Of a DNA stretch of 64,000 bases, positions 16,051 through 27,300 are shown in pieces (within the stretch, counting starts at the first letter, position 1; every line of letters begins with the position of its first letter). The position numbers were made by a program, and so were the translations under genes. Origin of the DNA: Synechococcales cyanobacterium bin31.maxbin.ball.101 (lineage in GTDB: Bacteria > Cyanobacteriota > Cyanobacteriia > Leptolyngbyales > Leptolyngbyaceae); NCBI GenBank assembly GCA_013298165.1, contig JAAFJU010000008.1:1-64000 (forward strand). Reading direction: 5' to 3'. The notes under the pieces are model-generated. The model was not told the DNA's origin, made no database searches, and was given only the letters and a program-made list of their open reading frames with translations.

Positions 16051-19011
16051 TTAAACTTCGGCAGTGTTGGCTTCTTGTTGACGGTAGAGCGCATAATAGA
16101 GACCGCGCATTTCCATGAGTTGCTCATGGCTGCCCTGTTCTGCGATTTTGCCCTTATCCATCATTAAAATCAGGTCGGCATTTCGGATCGTTTGGAGTCG
16201 ATGGGTAATAAAGAAAACCGTTTTTCCTCTAAAAACCTGCATCAAGTTTGTACAGAGTTGTTTTTCAGTATGGACATCCAAAGCACTGGTTGCCTCATCT
16301 AAGATCAAAAGATTTGGATTTTGCAAAACGGTCCGCGCGATCGCGATCCGTTGACGCTGTCCCCCAGAAAGAGAAGCCCCACGTTCGCCGACCCGAGAGT
16401 TATAGCCTTGGGGTAAATCCATAATGAACTCATGGGCACAGGCGATTTGAGCAGCTTGGACAATTTCTTCTGGAGCTGCGTCGGGGTTTGTCAAGGCAAT
16501 ATTTTCTTGAACGGTTGTATCAAATAAGAGTGTGTCTTGCAGGACCATGCCAATTTGCTGGCGCAGGGAATGCAGTTCAACTTTGTGGATATCATAGCCG
16601 TCAATGAGAATGCGTCCTGCTTCCGGGTCATACAATCGGGGGATGAGCTTTGTTAACGTACTTTTTCCTGCGCCACTTTGTCCCACGACCCCAACAAATG
16701 TGCCGGGTTTGATATCGAGCGTGACGCCATCTAATTGTGGATTAGGAGTACTGCCAAAGCGGAATGTAATGTTGTCATAGGAGACTGCACCTTGGACCTG
16801 TGGCATGGGGATGTTGGCACGATCGGCTTCGGTTGTTTCTTGAGGGGTATCGAGAATATCGCTGAGGCGTTCGAGAGATAGTGCAGTCTCCTGAAAATTT
16901 TGCCAAAGTTGAATCAGGCGTAGAAGAGGACTGGTGGTATAGCCTGCAATAATGCGGAATGCAATCAATTGGCCTAAGGTCAACTGATTATTGAGGACCA
17001 TCGAAGCTCCAACCCAGAGGAGTAGCAAGCTAGAGAGTTGATTCAAAAAGGAACTCATCGCACCCGATGTGGTGGATGTCATGACGGTTTTAAAGCCAGC
17101 ATTCACATACCGCGCATAACGGTCCTGCCAATTCCAACGCGATCGAAGCTCAATATTTTGTGCTTTAACAGTTTGAATCCCTGAGACCACCTCAACTAAG
17201 TAAGACTGCTGTTCTGCATTTCGTTCCGCTTTCAAACGAGCTTGTTGTCGCAGAATAGGAGAGACGGTTAGGGTTAAGATTGCAAAAAGAGGAACAGTAG
17301 CCAGAGCAACGATCGTGAGAAGCGGACTGTAAAAAATCATCACCCCAATGTAGATGACTGAAAAGACAGCATCTAGGACAACCGTGAGAGCGGTCCCCGT
17401 CAAAAATTGGCGAATATTTTCAAGTTCGTTGATGCGAGTAGACAGTTCACCCACAGGTCGTTTTTCAAAGTATCGCAATGGGAGTCTGAGGAGATGATCG
17501 ATCACCTCAGACCCAAGATTCATATCAATGCGATTCGTGGTCTCAACGAAAAGATTAGTCCGGACCACACTCAAAAACGCTTCTGCCAAGCCCATGGCAA
17601 TCAGGAGAGAGCCTAATAGATTAAGGGTTTCTGCGGCATTCTGCATGATCACCTTATCGATGATGACCTGCGTAATGAGGGGATTCGCCAGACCCAGCAA
17701 TTGAATAAAGAAGGAGGCGATCAACACCTCAATTAAGACCCGCCGATAGCGGATGACGGATGGCGTGAACCAGGACAACCCAAATTTTTGCTTGGGTGTA
17801 TCTTTGTTGGGCTGAAGGAGGAGAATTTCACCTTCCTCACCCCAAATATCAATAAACGTTTTTGGATTGATGTGCATTAGCCCGCGTTCAGGGCTGGCGA
17901 GGATAACGCGCTTCTCACTGACGTAATAGAGCAGGGCAAAATGGTCCTGCCATAGCACCATCACCGGAGTTTCTAGTTGTGGAATTGCACTGGCCGGAAT
18001 CGTGGCGAGCTGAGCCGTCAGACCCATTAATTCACCGATCGCGCCACAAAACTGCAAGGATAGGGACTCAGTCCGCTGTTTTTGATTGAGCAACGCTCGA
18101 CGTAAGACATCCCGTCGAAAGGGCATTTTCCAGAGTTGACTGAGCATCTGAAAGCAAGCGAGTGCCGAATCGACATCACCCTTGCCACGAATCAAAGGAT
18201 AATTACCGCGCTTGAGCACTTCATCATCTGGCTCTAATGCAGCAGGTCTTTCAGGTGCATAGGGCACTGTACTAATCGCTGAATCATCCACGGCTTGAGC
18301 ATCGAATGATTCGATCGGCTCGGTCGGAGGACTAGGCTTTGGAATTCCGATTAAGCGAGCATTGGGACCTTCAATCATAAGGTCAGCATCGTCTTCTGTT
18401 AAACGACTGCCAATGGTGTAATTCGTTTTCCCAGCACTGATAAACCAGAGTTTGGTGTTATCAAGTTGGGAATGCTTCACTTTCCCCGTCGGTAATGTCA
18501 ATGTAATGGTGTCTGGCAATAAGTCTTGAACCAGACTAGCGACATGAACTTTAGCGATCGCATGACGCTGAGCTTCTTGAGACATCAGATCGTAGAGTTC
18601 ATTGAGACCCGGTTGCTCATGAAACGCCGCAGCAAAGGAAGCTTCAGATCGTAATAGATCTCGAAACTCTCTTGTACTAAGGGTTAAACAAGTGGCCTCA
18701 GTGGATGCGATCGCAGTTTCACAGGGAACATCTCGAAGAATACTCTGCCATCCCAGAATGGCTCCAGTCCCCAAACGCTGTAAAGTCTCTGGCAACTTTG
18801 TTTGAACCGAAGGAGCCAAAATTCGCACTTGCCCTTCATGGACGATTGTAATTTGAGCTGGAATTTGATCGCTCAACAGAATCGCTTGACCCATACGATA
18901 ACGTAGGGGCCGAAGTTGCTGACTAACCCGTTCGAGCGCGACTTTAGAGAGTCGGTCAAACGGTGGGGTCTGCTGAAGAAAGTCTAGAATGATAGGAGTA
19001 GTGAGAATCAT
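16051..19011 (-). CDS. Type I secretion ABC exporter with cNMP-binding and degenerate C39-like N-terminal domains
   Basis: The 986-residue protein combines four parts. A cyclic-nucleotide-binding-like domain comes first (about 12-125). A C39-type peptidase-like domain follows (about 270-395), then a six-helix exporter membrane domain (about 420-700). The ATPase has Walker A GQSGAGKST (777-785), the signature LSGGQRQR (about 880) and Walker B LLILDEATSALD (about 900). In the C39-like domain the usual D-C-G active-site segment reads GDVDSALACF, so the catalytic cysteine is absent and the domain should bind rather than cleave substrate. Its start overlaps the stop of the parvulin gene (ATGA). 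The nearest candidate substrates are the divergently encoded 240-residue protein and the giant toxin. Confidence 0.92.
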   Translation of the reverse strand: MILTTPIILDFLQQTPPFDRLSKVALERVSQQLRPLRYRMGQAILLSDQIPAQITIVHEGQVRILAPSVQTKLPETLQRLGTGAILGWQSILRDVPCETAIASTEATCLTLSTREFRDLLRSEASFAAAFHEQPGLNELYDLMSQEAQRHAIAKVHVASLVQDLLPDTITLTLPTGKVKHSQLDNTKLWFISAGKTNYTIGSRLTEDDADLMIEGPNARLIGIPKPSPPTEPIESFDAQAVDDSAISTVPYAPERPAALEPDDEVLKRGNYPLIRGKGDVDSALACFQMLSQLWKMPFRRDVLRRALLNQKQRTESLSLQFCGAIGELMGLTAQLATIPASAIPQLETPVMVLWQDHFALLYYVSEKRVILASPERGLMHINPKTFIDIWGEEGEILLLQPNKDTPKQKFGLSWFTPSVIRYRRVLIEVLIASFFIQLLGLANPLITQVIIDKVIMQNAAETLNLLGSLLIAMGLAEAFLSVVRTNLFVETTNRIDMNLGSEVIDHLLRLPLRYFEKRPVGELSTRINELENIRQFLTGTALTVVLDAVFSVIYIGVMIFYSPLLTIVALATVPLFAILTLTVSPILRQQARLKAERNAEQQSYLVEVVSGIQTVKAQNIELRSRWNWQDRYARYVNAGFKTVMTSTTSGAMSSFLNQLSSLLLLWVGASMVLNNQLTLGQLIAFRIIAGYTTSPLLRLIQLWQNFQETALSLERLSDILDTPQETTEADRANIPMPQVQGAVSYDNITFRFGSTPNPQLDGVTLDIKPGTFVGVVGQSGAGKSTLTKLIPRLYDPEAGRILIDGYDIHKVELHSLRQQIGMVLQDTLLFDTTVQENIALTNPDAAPEEIVQAAQIACAHEFIMDLPQGYNSRVGERGASLSGGQRQRIAIARTVLQNPNLLILDEATSALDVHTEKQLCTNLMQVFRGKTVFFITHRLQTIRNADLILMMDKGKIAEQGSHEQLMEMRGLYYALYRQQEANTAEV

Positions 19012-19778
19012 GCAGCAGCAACCAGAGGACGGATTGGAGTGGGATTAGAAATTTGACTAGGAGCGGGAATTGGCTGTTGAAGTTGAGCATTGACCCATTC
19101 TTCAAAGCGCTGGTCTAATAGCGTTTGTCTCAATTCTCCATCGAGTTGTGCGGGCTTGAATTCTTCTAGCCGAATCAGGACATACCAACTATCAATAGAA
19201 ATGGGCGGAAAGATATATCCAGGCTTATTTTGGCGTAGCCGATCGGCCATGGCAGGGTGAGCCTGTTCTAAAGCAACAGGCCCAATGCGCCCCCCTGTCT
19301 GTGCTTCGCTACCTTCAGAATATTCAGCAGCTAGTTCTTCAAATTCTTGTTCACCGGAATGAATCCGAAAATAGAGTTCTTGGGCAACTTCAGGATGCTT
19401 TGTCCGCAGTAAAGAGTAGGTAACTTGGTCAAGCTGAGCCTTACGATTCAGAAAGTCAGCTTCAATTCCAGATCCCCACTGTTGCTCCTTTAATCGCTGA
19501 ATGCGCTGTGGTCGGGTGGCTAGATGCATGAGTTGAGATTCTGTGATGCCCAGTTGTTTTAGCCATTGCTGCTTACGATCGGAATCGGTCAACCCTTGTG
19601 CTTCTAGAAATTGGTCTAAACCTTGCGAAATTTCATCTTCCGACAGAACAATCCCTAGGATTGCCTGGTCAATAAAAACCTCGCGAACCAACTGTGGCAG
19701 TAGTTGATACTGTGCGAGAAGGGGAATGATGTCAGCACTAGTGATAGTTTGAGTGCCAATTTGTAAGAGATTAATCAT
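19008..19778 (-). CDS. Parvulin-type peptidylprolyl isomerase (PpiC/SurA-like) of the secretion operon
   Basis: The 256-residue protein has a helical SurA-like N-terminal part (about 1-110). A parvulin domain follows (about 115-212), recognisable by the order DQVTYSLLR, then FEELAAEYSEGSEAQTGGRIGP, then VLIRLEEFKPA. No signal peptide is seen, so it may act in the cytoplasm on the exporter substrate, or be a C39-exporter-associated foldase. The same trio of PPIase, cNMP-C39-like ABC exporter and HlyD is common in cyanobacteria, to my recollection. It is the first gene of the operon; its stop overlaps the next start by four bases. Confidence 0.85.
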   Translation of the reverse strand: MINLLQIGTQTITSADIIPLLAQYQLLPQLVREVFIDQAILGIVLSEDEISQGLDQFLEAQGLTDSDRKQQWLKQLGITESQLMHLATRPQRIQRLKEQQWGSGIEADFLNRKAQLDQVTYSLLRTKHPEVAQELYFRIHSGEQEFEELAAEYSEGSEAQTGGRIGPVALEQAHPAMADRLRQNKPGYIFPPISIDSWYVLIRLEEFKPAQLDGELRQTLLDQRFEEWVNAQLQQPIPAPSQISNPTPIRPLVAAA

Positions 19779-20343
19779 TATCTTGGATAGATAGTAAGCC
19801 GACCAGGGCTAAGAGGCAATTAAAAATTCCCCAATCTCATATCCCTAATGGAGTATTCCACGAGGAGTAGATCAAATCTACAAATGCGCCATATTTTCTT
19901 AAAATCATGAAATTCTGATGAAGCCTTACGTAAAGATCCGGATACCTCAATGTCATGAATTCATATAATCTGTAGCTTTCACTGAAGTGAACAAAGGACA
20001 TTGCACTAATCATTTCACTCTTTAATGCACTAACTTACGATCAATTTTTGTATTTTTTAGTAAAAATCTTCCAAATCTATTAATTCCTGAAAGCTAGGCT
20101 ACGCAGCCGTTTGAAGAATATATCTATATTTTGTACTGAACAATATTAATTAAAACGTAAAATCCCTATAGACAAACTACGATTAATCTGACTATTCTCT
20201 TATACATAGATGACTTTTCAGGTTGTGCTCTACCGCAGTGCGATTTCTGATCTAAGGCAAAGTCTCTTTCGATATTTTCTAGACATCTAAAACGCTCTAT
20301 TTATTTCATTCTTCTCTTTCATACCCTCAATCTTTTTTGACTT
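19779..20343. other. Divergent promoter region between exporter operon and toxin-side genes
   Basis: This 565-base AT-rich gap contains no supported coding sequence. It must carry the promoters of the minus-strand secretion operon and of the plus-strand gene at 20344. Several A/T-rich -10-like stretches are present (for example around 20140-20160), but I cannot choose one. Shared upstream DNA is consistent with coordinated control of exporter and substrate. Confidence 0.5.
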
Positions 20344-21066
20344 ATGTCTACTGCAATCGCTATGCAAGAGCTTTCCATTGTTGTGGTAGCTCCTGGTCAA
20401 GGTCCGTCGATCGTTAATTTAGAAAATTTGGTCTTCAATGGGACCATCCCCAAGGATTGGGAACTGGCCCGTGAACCGCTTTACACCCCGCAAATGGTGC
20501 AATTGATCTTCCAGAATTCGATCGCGATTACGGCACAGGCAAATCGGGTTGTTTTTTCTGAGACGATCGCAGACAAGTCATCGGCTGATGTTCAAATTCC
20601 TCAACTTATCCAGCGTTATATTCAGTGTTTCCCTGGATTAGAGTACGAAGCAATTGGAATCAATCCAATGGGTCATGTGGACATGGGTGGTTCTGAAGAT
20701 GCAGTGCGTCATTATATGAATGAAACATTGATGTCTCCTGGCCCATGGCAATCAGTGGGAGAATCGCCAGCCCAGTTGCAGCTTAACTTCCGGTACACAT
20801 TGGCTGAAAGCCAATTGAACTTGACAGTGAGTGAAGTGGGTTTGCGCAATGAAGATGAGTCGGTTGCTAAAGTTTTGCTATTTTCAGGTAATTTCCAATA
20901 CTTAATCGGCGGAAGTTCATCCTCGGAACGAACCCGTATGATGCTTCAAAGCCTTGAGCGATGTGGGTCAGATCTGTCATTCTTCACGGAAACCATTAAT
21001 ACTAAGTTTTTGGGAACCGATCGAACTATGTCAGCTCCTTCGCTGTTGCCAGTTTTTGCGAATTAG
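20344..21066 (+). CDS. Hypothetical protein between the exporter and the giant toxin
   Basis: I do not recognise this 240-residue protein with confidence. It begins with a hydrophobic strand (ELSIVVVAPGQ), then VFNGTIPKDWELAREPLYTPQMVQLIFQNSIAITAQANRV, where short strands alternate with a WEL motif. A mixed alpha/beta region and a polar C-terminus follow. The pattern faintly resembles bacterial proteins of the 'TIGR04255' type, which are also uncharacterised. No signal peptide or membrane helix is visible. It lies 235 bases before the giant toxin and is divergent from the exporter, so a role as export chaperone or secretion accessory is a reasonable guess without direct sequence support. Confidence 0.6.
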   Translation: MSTAIAMQELSIVVVAPGQGPSIVNLENLVFNGTIPKDWELAREPLYTPQMVQLIFQNSIAITAQANRVVFSETIADKSSADVQIPQLIQRYIQCFPGLEYEAIGINPMGHVDMGGSEDAVRHYMNETLMSPGPWQSVGESPAQLQLNFRYTLAESQLNLTVSEVGLRNEDESVAKVLLFSGNFQYLIGGSSSSERTRMMLQSLERCGSDLSFFTETINTKFLGTDRTMSAPSLLPVFAN

Positions 21067-21087
21067 TCTAATTTCCATTAAAAATAC

Positions 21088-21137
21088 AAGCACTGTTAGG
21101 TCTGAATGGACCTCACTACTGCCTGTATAGAGTGCTT
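21088..21137 (+). terminator. Nested inverted repeat upstream of the giant gene
   Basis: AAGCACT (21088-21094) pairs with AGTGCTT (21131-21137), enclosing a second hairpin AGGTC/GACCT (21098-21102 with 21109-21113). It lies just after the 240-residue gene. It lacks a clear T-run, so it could be a weak terminator or leader structure of the giant gene transcript. Confidence 0.3.
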
Positions 21138-21301
21138 AAATCGAGACGATTTAGCATTGAATTTGCTGCACAAAAGAAAGTATTCAATAGGGCTTTTTAG
21201 AGTCTGATGGTGAAACATGTTAGTTAATCTAACTTGCTTTTATCCATCGCTTTAGCTTGTGGTTTTTGGTCAAGTGTATTCATTCAATTGGGGAAACGGT
21301 A

Positions 21302-24300
21302 ATGGGAGACTCTAATAGTCTGTTGGGAACTAGCAACACGCAGAATGTGTTTGCTCAACCTTTTTTACAAGCGACTTCGCTATTAGAGGGCAACATCGGT
21401 CTGGGCATTCAGTATCAGCCGAGTAATCCGCTGGCCTCCAACCCCGGTGCCACTGTTTCAGCATCGCCCATTCCAACGGCGTTGCTCTCCAATGGGACGA
21501 GTTTACTCTTTTCTCAAACGGGTTCCCAGCTATCAGCCACGATTCCACTGACTTCAAGTTCTTCAAGTTCTGTTGACCCGCTCATTGGTAGTCCCGCGAG
21601 GTCTGCACAGCTTACATCTTCTCCGCCGCCCCCATCGGCAGTAGTTGCTCCTTCATTACCCAATTTCTCTATTATTACTGAAGGAAGAATTACAGCTAAT
21701 GGCGTTAGCAATTTTGATGGATTGCCATTAAATCTCAGTGATGATGCATTGATCTATGCAAACAAGGGCTACATCATGAACGGGAACGTTGCGCTCCCCG
21801 TTCAGCGTAACGCCAGTGGAACGCCATTACGGGATGCCAATAATCGTCAAATTCTGGTTCCCAATGCATTAGTTGTTGGTCCGACCTACACCCAAAGTAC
21901 GCTTTCTCCCAATAACAACTATGCAGGTCTTAATCCACCGCCTATTCTGAGCGGAATAACCGTTACAGTTCCAAGTTATGCCACGTTACGGCAGCAAGAA
22001 CTCGATCGGCGCGTTCCGGTGAACACTGCGACAGTCACCTTTAACCCCTCCCAGACACCGATCACAACGGTCGCACAGTGGAACCAGGTTTTCCCAACCG
22101 CTGGAACGGCGACTCAGCCAAAAGTAGTTCGGATTACTAGTGGAAACCTGACGATTCCAATTGGGGTGACGATTAGCAATACGGTTATCATTGTTGAGAG
22201 TGGTAATATTGTTCTCTCTGGTAGTACACATACTCTAAATAATGTGGCATTAATTGCCAATGCTGGGTCAATCAACCTGGGTAATGTTCAAGGGAAGGAT
22301 GTTTCAGCGCTTGCCTCTTCTAGCGTCACGATGAATGGTGCAGCCCGCTTTGATGGCTCGACCCTTCTTGCGAATGGTTCTGGCAATATGACGTTCAACG
22401 GTGCGACGAAGCTATTGGATAGCACCCAGAACTTGACGGTTGTTTCACAGGGCGATTTGACCTTCAATGGCGCACAAAATACCCGAGGTACCTTCATTTC
22501 GCAGGGGCAATTTATCTTTAATGGTAATACTCAACTGCATGGTGTGATTAAAGCGAAGGGGGATATTCTCTTCAATGGTGGCGCAACCGTCTTTGGTATT
22601 GGTGGCGCAGCCCCTGCGGATACAACGCCTCCTGCGATCACAGCTTCGCTCCAACAAGATACAGCCCCTGGTGGAACGAACCTTGACCGGATTACTTCCA
22701 ATCCGACGATCATTGGAACGGCGACAGATGCAAATCCGATCGTCGAGTTGAAAGCAGGCTTTGGCAATATCCCAGTTGCTAACTATGTGAGTGTGTTGCC
22801 GCAGCGTCAAAGTAATGGGAGTTTTACACTATCTGCAACGACACTGGCTCAAGTGAACGGGACTCCACTGGTAGATGGAACCTATACGTTGAACCTATTG
22901 GCCAAGGACCAAGCGGGAAACCTTTCGACTTTTAACTATAGTTTTACATTAGATACGACCGTTGCAGCGCCGATCAATTTAGATTTGATAACGGCTGATG
23001 ACAGTGGAATTAGCAGCACGGATAACATTACCAAAACGAATGTTCCTAAAATTACCGGGAAGGCAGAAATTGGAGCGATCGTCCAACTATTTAACGGTGG
23101 TCAGGTCGTCGGACAAGCGACTGCAAACGCAGCAGGGAACTGGGAAATCACGACTACTGCCTTACCGAATGGGGTCGTCAATCTAACGGCAGTGGCGACG
23201 GATATTGCTGGAAATATTAGTGCGCCATCGATCGGGCTACCCTTGACGATCGATGCGGTGTTACCGACCCTGACGGTGACGACCAATTTGAGTCAACCTT
23301 TGGGAAATTCAGTGAATCTCGCAGGAACGGTGGATGGTACCGGGAGTGCAGTGATGCTATTGACCTATCGTTGGAATACAGGTTCAGAGATTGAACTGGT
23401 TCGCAGCAATGGTAGCTTTAACCAACCTTTAGACTTTACGGGAATTGGCAATGGCGCACAGGTCTTAACGATTACGGCAACCGATACGGCTGGGAATGTT
23501 AAAACGACAGCTTATAATGTCACGCTGAATCGAGATTTTGTCGCACCTATCATTACGGCAAGTTTGCAACAGGATACAGGACGGAGCAATAATGACCGCA
23601 TTACCTTTAATCCTGCTGTTTCCGGGACCGTTGTAGATGCCAGTGTGGTGACAAGCTTTAAAGCCTCGATCGACAGTGTAGTCTCGACGAGTTTTGTCAA
23701 TATTCTGCCGAATCGACTTGCGGATGGATCGTTCAGTCTGAGTCGTGCTCAGTTGAATACAATCGCAGGTGGAACCCTTGCGGATGGTGCGCATAGTCTG
23801 AACTTGATGGCAGTGGATTCGTTTGGCAATACGTCTGCGGTCGTTTCAGTCTTATTTAATTTAGATACGGTGGTCTTGGCTCCCAGTAATATTCAACTGG
23901 CAGCAGGTAGTGATAGTGGGATTAGTGCCAGCGACCGAATCACGAAGGTGAATGCTCCAACGATTACCGGATTGGCGGAAGCAAATTCAGAAGTCAAGCT
24001 GTATAGTGGTCAGGTCGTTCTAGGCAGCACCTTTGCCAATGCTAGTGGTCAATGGTCTATTACAACAACGTCGTTAGCAAATGGTGTTTATAATTTGACG
24101 GCGATCGCCACTGATATTGCCGGGAACATTAGCCCACTTTCTGTACCTGTTTCAGTGACGATCGATGCAGTGATTCCAGGCTTGTCTTTGACGACGAATC
24201 CAGCGCTGCCGCTCCGAAATAATGCACGTCTTGTTGGGACCATCGATGGAACTGGGTCGGCAATCACGGCGATTTCCTATCGCTGGAATACAGGGGTAGA

Positions 24301-27300
24301 TATCCAATTAAGTCCGAACGCAACAGGTCTTTTTGACCAAGCACTTGATTTTACTGGAATTGCCAATGGCGCACAAAAACTGACGATTACGGCAACGGAT
24401 ACAGCGGGTAACGTTTTAACGCAAATCTTAAATGTTAATGTGGACCGTGATTTGCAAGGTCCGGTCATTGCAGCACAGTTGGTCACAGATACAGGAAGTA
24501 GTGACAGCGATCGGATTACCTTCAATCCAACAATTTCTGGTTTAGTTACAGATATTAGTCAGGTATCGAGTTTAACCGCTTCGATCGATGGTGGAGCCTT
24601 TGGGACGATTTTGCCTCAACGTCAGCCTGATGGAAGCTTTACGTTGACCCTAGCTCAATTACAACAATTGAATGGGGGACCGATCGCTGATGGCGTCAAG
24701 ACCGTTCGCTTTACAGCGCAAGATGAATTTGGGAACCAGTCTGGAATCTTTACGATTACCTTTACCTTAGACACCGTTGTTCTGCCACCTAATAATTTGG
24801 TATTAGTCACAGACACTGGGATTAGTAGTAGCGATCGGATTACGTCAACCTCAACGCCGACGCTTTCAGGGGTGACAGAACCCGGCGCTAAGGTGGCATT
24901 GTTTAATGGCACTGTTCAAGTGGGACTGGCGACGGCTGGAACCGATGGCCGTTGGCAAGTGACAACGAGTGGATTGCCGGATGGCGCGCTGACCCTGAGT
25001 GCGATCGCGACGGATATTGCGGGAAATGTGAGCCAACCGGGGACGATCGCGATCGTGGTCGATACGTTGCAACCTTTGGTCACTTTGGGAACTGTGGTCA
25101 CTCAGCCACTAAAAAATAATGCACAACTCACAGGACAGTTAGATGGAACGGGTTCTGCGATCGTCAATGCTCAATATCGTTTTGACAATGGACAAAACAT
25201 TCCATTAGCGCTCAATGCAGGTGCGTTTAATCAGAGTTTTGATTTTACTGGAATTAGTAATGGTGTTCATAGCCTGACGATTACGGCAACCGATACGGCT
25301 GGAAATCTCAAATCGACAACCTATTCCGTGACCGTTGAGATCGATCGAGAGGTTCCGGTAATTGCTGCCAATCTAGTGCTGGATACCGGGCGGAGCAGCA
25401 TTGATGCGTTGACGTTTGATGTTCGGATTACTGGAACCGTTCTGGATGCTAATGCTGTGACCACGTTCCGTGCTGGCTTCGATAGCATGACAACCACCAA
25501 TTTCGTCAATATTTTGGCGTTCCGTCAGGCCGATGGGAGCTTTGCCCTGTCCCGATCGCAGTTGGATGCGATTTATGGTGGAACAATTCCCGATGGGCCG
25601 CATTCACTCAAACTGCAAGCTCAAGATGAGTTTGGCAATATATCGCCTGTCTTTATTCTGAGCTTTAATTTAGATACCATTCCACCTGCTGCACCTGTTC
25701 TTGATCTTCCGGCGATCGGGGATAGCGGTGTGAGCAACACCGACAATATCACTCGAATTAATCCAGCTAATATTGCGGGCGTAGCTGAATTCGGAAGCAT
25801 CGTGCAAATCTTCGTGGATGGTGTTGCCAAGGGCGTCGTCTCTCCTAATGCAGATGGAAGTTGGTCTTTCGCAACCAATACTTTGACAGAAGGGTCTCAT
25901 ACCTTTACGGCTACGGCCACCGACGCAGCAGGTAATGTGAGTGCCGTTTCAGCCCCGCTTAATATCATTATTGATACGGTTTCGCCGACATTGACGGTGG
26001 TGGGACTTGCTGAAGGAGCCGTGCTTAAAAATGATGCGCGTCTGGCAGGGAGCGCCAATGGAACGGGATCGGGTTTGGCTAATGCTCAATATCGCTTTGA
26101 TACAGGTTCTAACCGATCGGTCACTTTGTCGAATACTGGAACCTTCGATCAGGCATTAGACTGGACTGGAATCGCGAATGGATCTTATACGTTGACACTG
26201 ATTCTGACTGATGTTGCAGGGAATGTGACGGAGAAAGTTTTCAATGTCACGGTCGAGCGAGACCTAGTTGGACCTGTCATTGGTGCTGCATTGACCCAAG
26301 ATACCGGGAGTAGTGCTGCCGATCGGATTACGAAAACGGCTGGCATTACGGGAACGGTGAATGACCAGAGTCCGGTGACAGCATTCCGTGCCCGATTCCA
26401 AGGGAGTACGAGCTGGACAGATGTTTCGAGCAGTTTGGCGGTGAATGGCAGTTTTAGCTTGACGGCAGCGCAACTGACTCAGATCTATGGTGCAACGTTG
26501 ATTGATGGGGCCTATAACCTCGAATTAGAGGCCGTTGATGCCTATGGCAATGTCTCTGCCCTGTTTTCAACTAGTTGGGTGCTGGATACGGCATTAGCAC
26601 TCAATGTGAGTTTGGATCCCGCCTTTGATACAGCACCTGTCGGAGATAGCCAAACGTCGGCGCTCAATATTACGCTGACCGGACAATCAGACCCTGGTGC
26701 TACGGTGACACTGCAAGGGACAACTGCGATCGCTGACACCCAAGGTAAATTTACCTTCTCTAATCTGGCTTTGGCTGTCGGGGATAATATTTTTGCAGTT
26801 AGTGCAGTAGATGTGGCGGGGAATCAACGCAGTAGTAGTTTGACCATTAAACGACTCGTCACCAACCAGGTCCCTACTAATATTCTCCTAACCAATACCC
26901 TGATTGTTGAGAATAGTGCTTCTGGAACAGTGGTCGGCTCATTGACCACGGTTGACCCCGATGTGGCAGATATCCATCGCTATGCGCTGCTTGATGATGC
27001 AGGTGGACGGTTTGTACTCGACGGCGATCGGCTCAAGGTTGCACCGAATGCCGTGCTCGATTTTGAATCTCAAAGTCAGTGGATGGTGAAGATTCGGACG
27101 ACGGATAGTGGTAATCCTAATCTCTTCTTTGATAAATCATTTATTATTCAGCTTGCGGATGTTAACGAAGCGCCGCGCTTTACCAGTAATCCCATTGTGA
27201 ATGCTGGGACCAATGCGCCCTACAGCTATGTTATTACGACGGCTGACCCTGAAAATCAGGCTCGGACTGTTAGCGCGATCGATTTACCAAGCTGGCTGAG

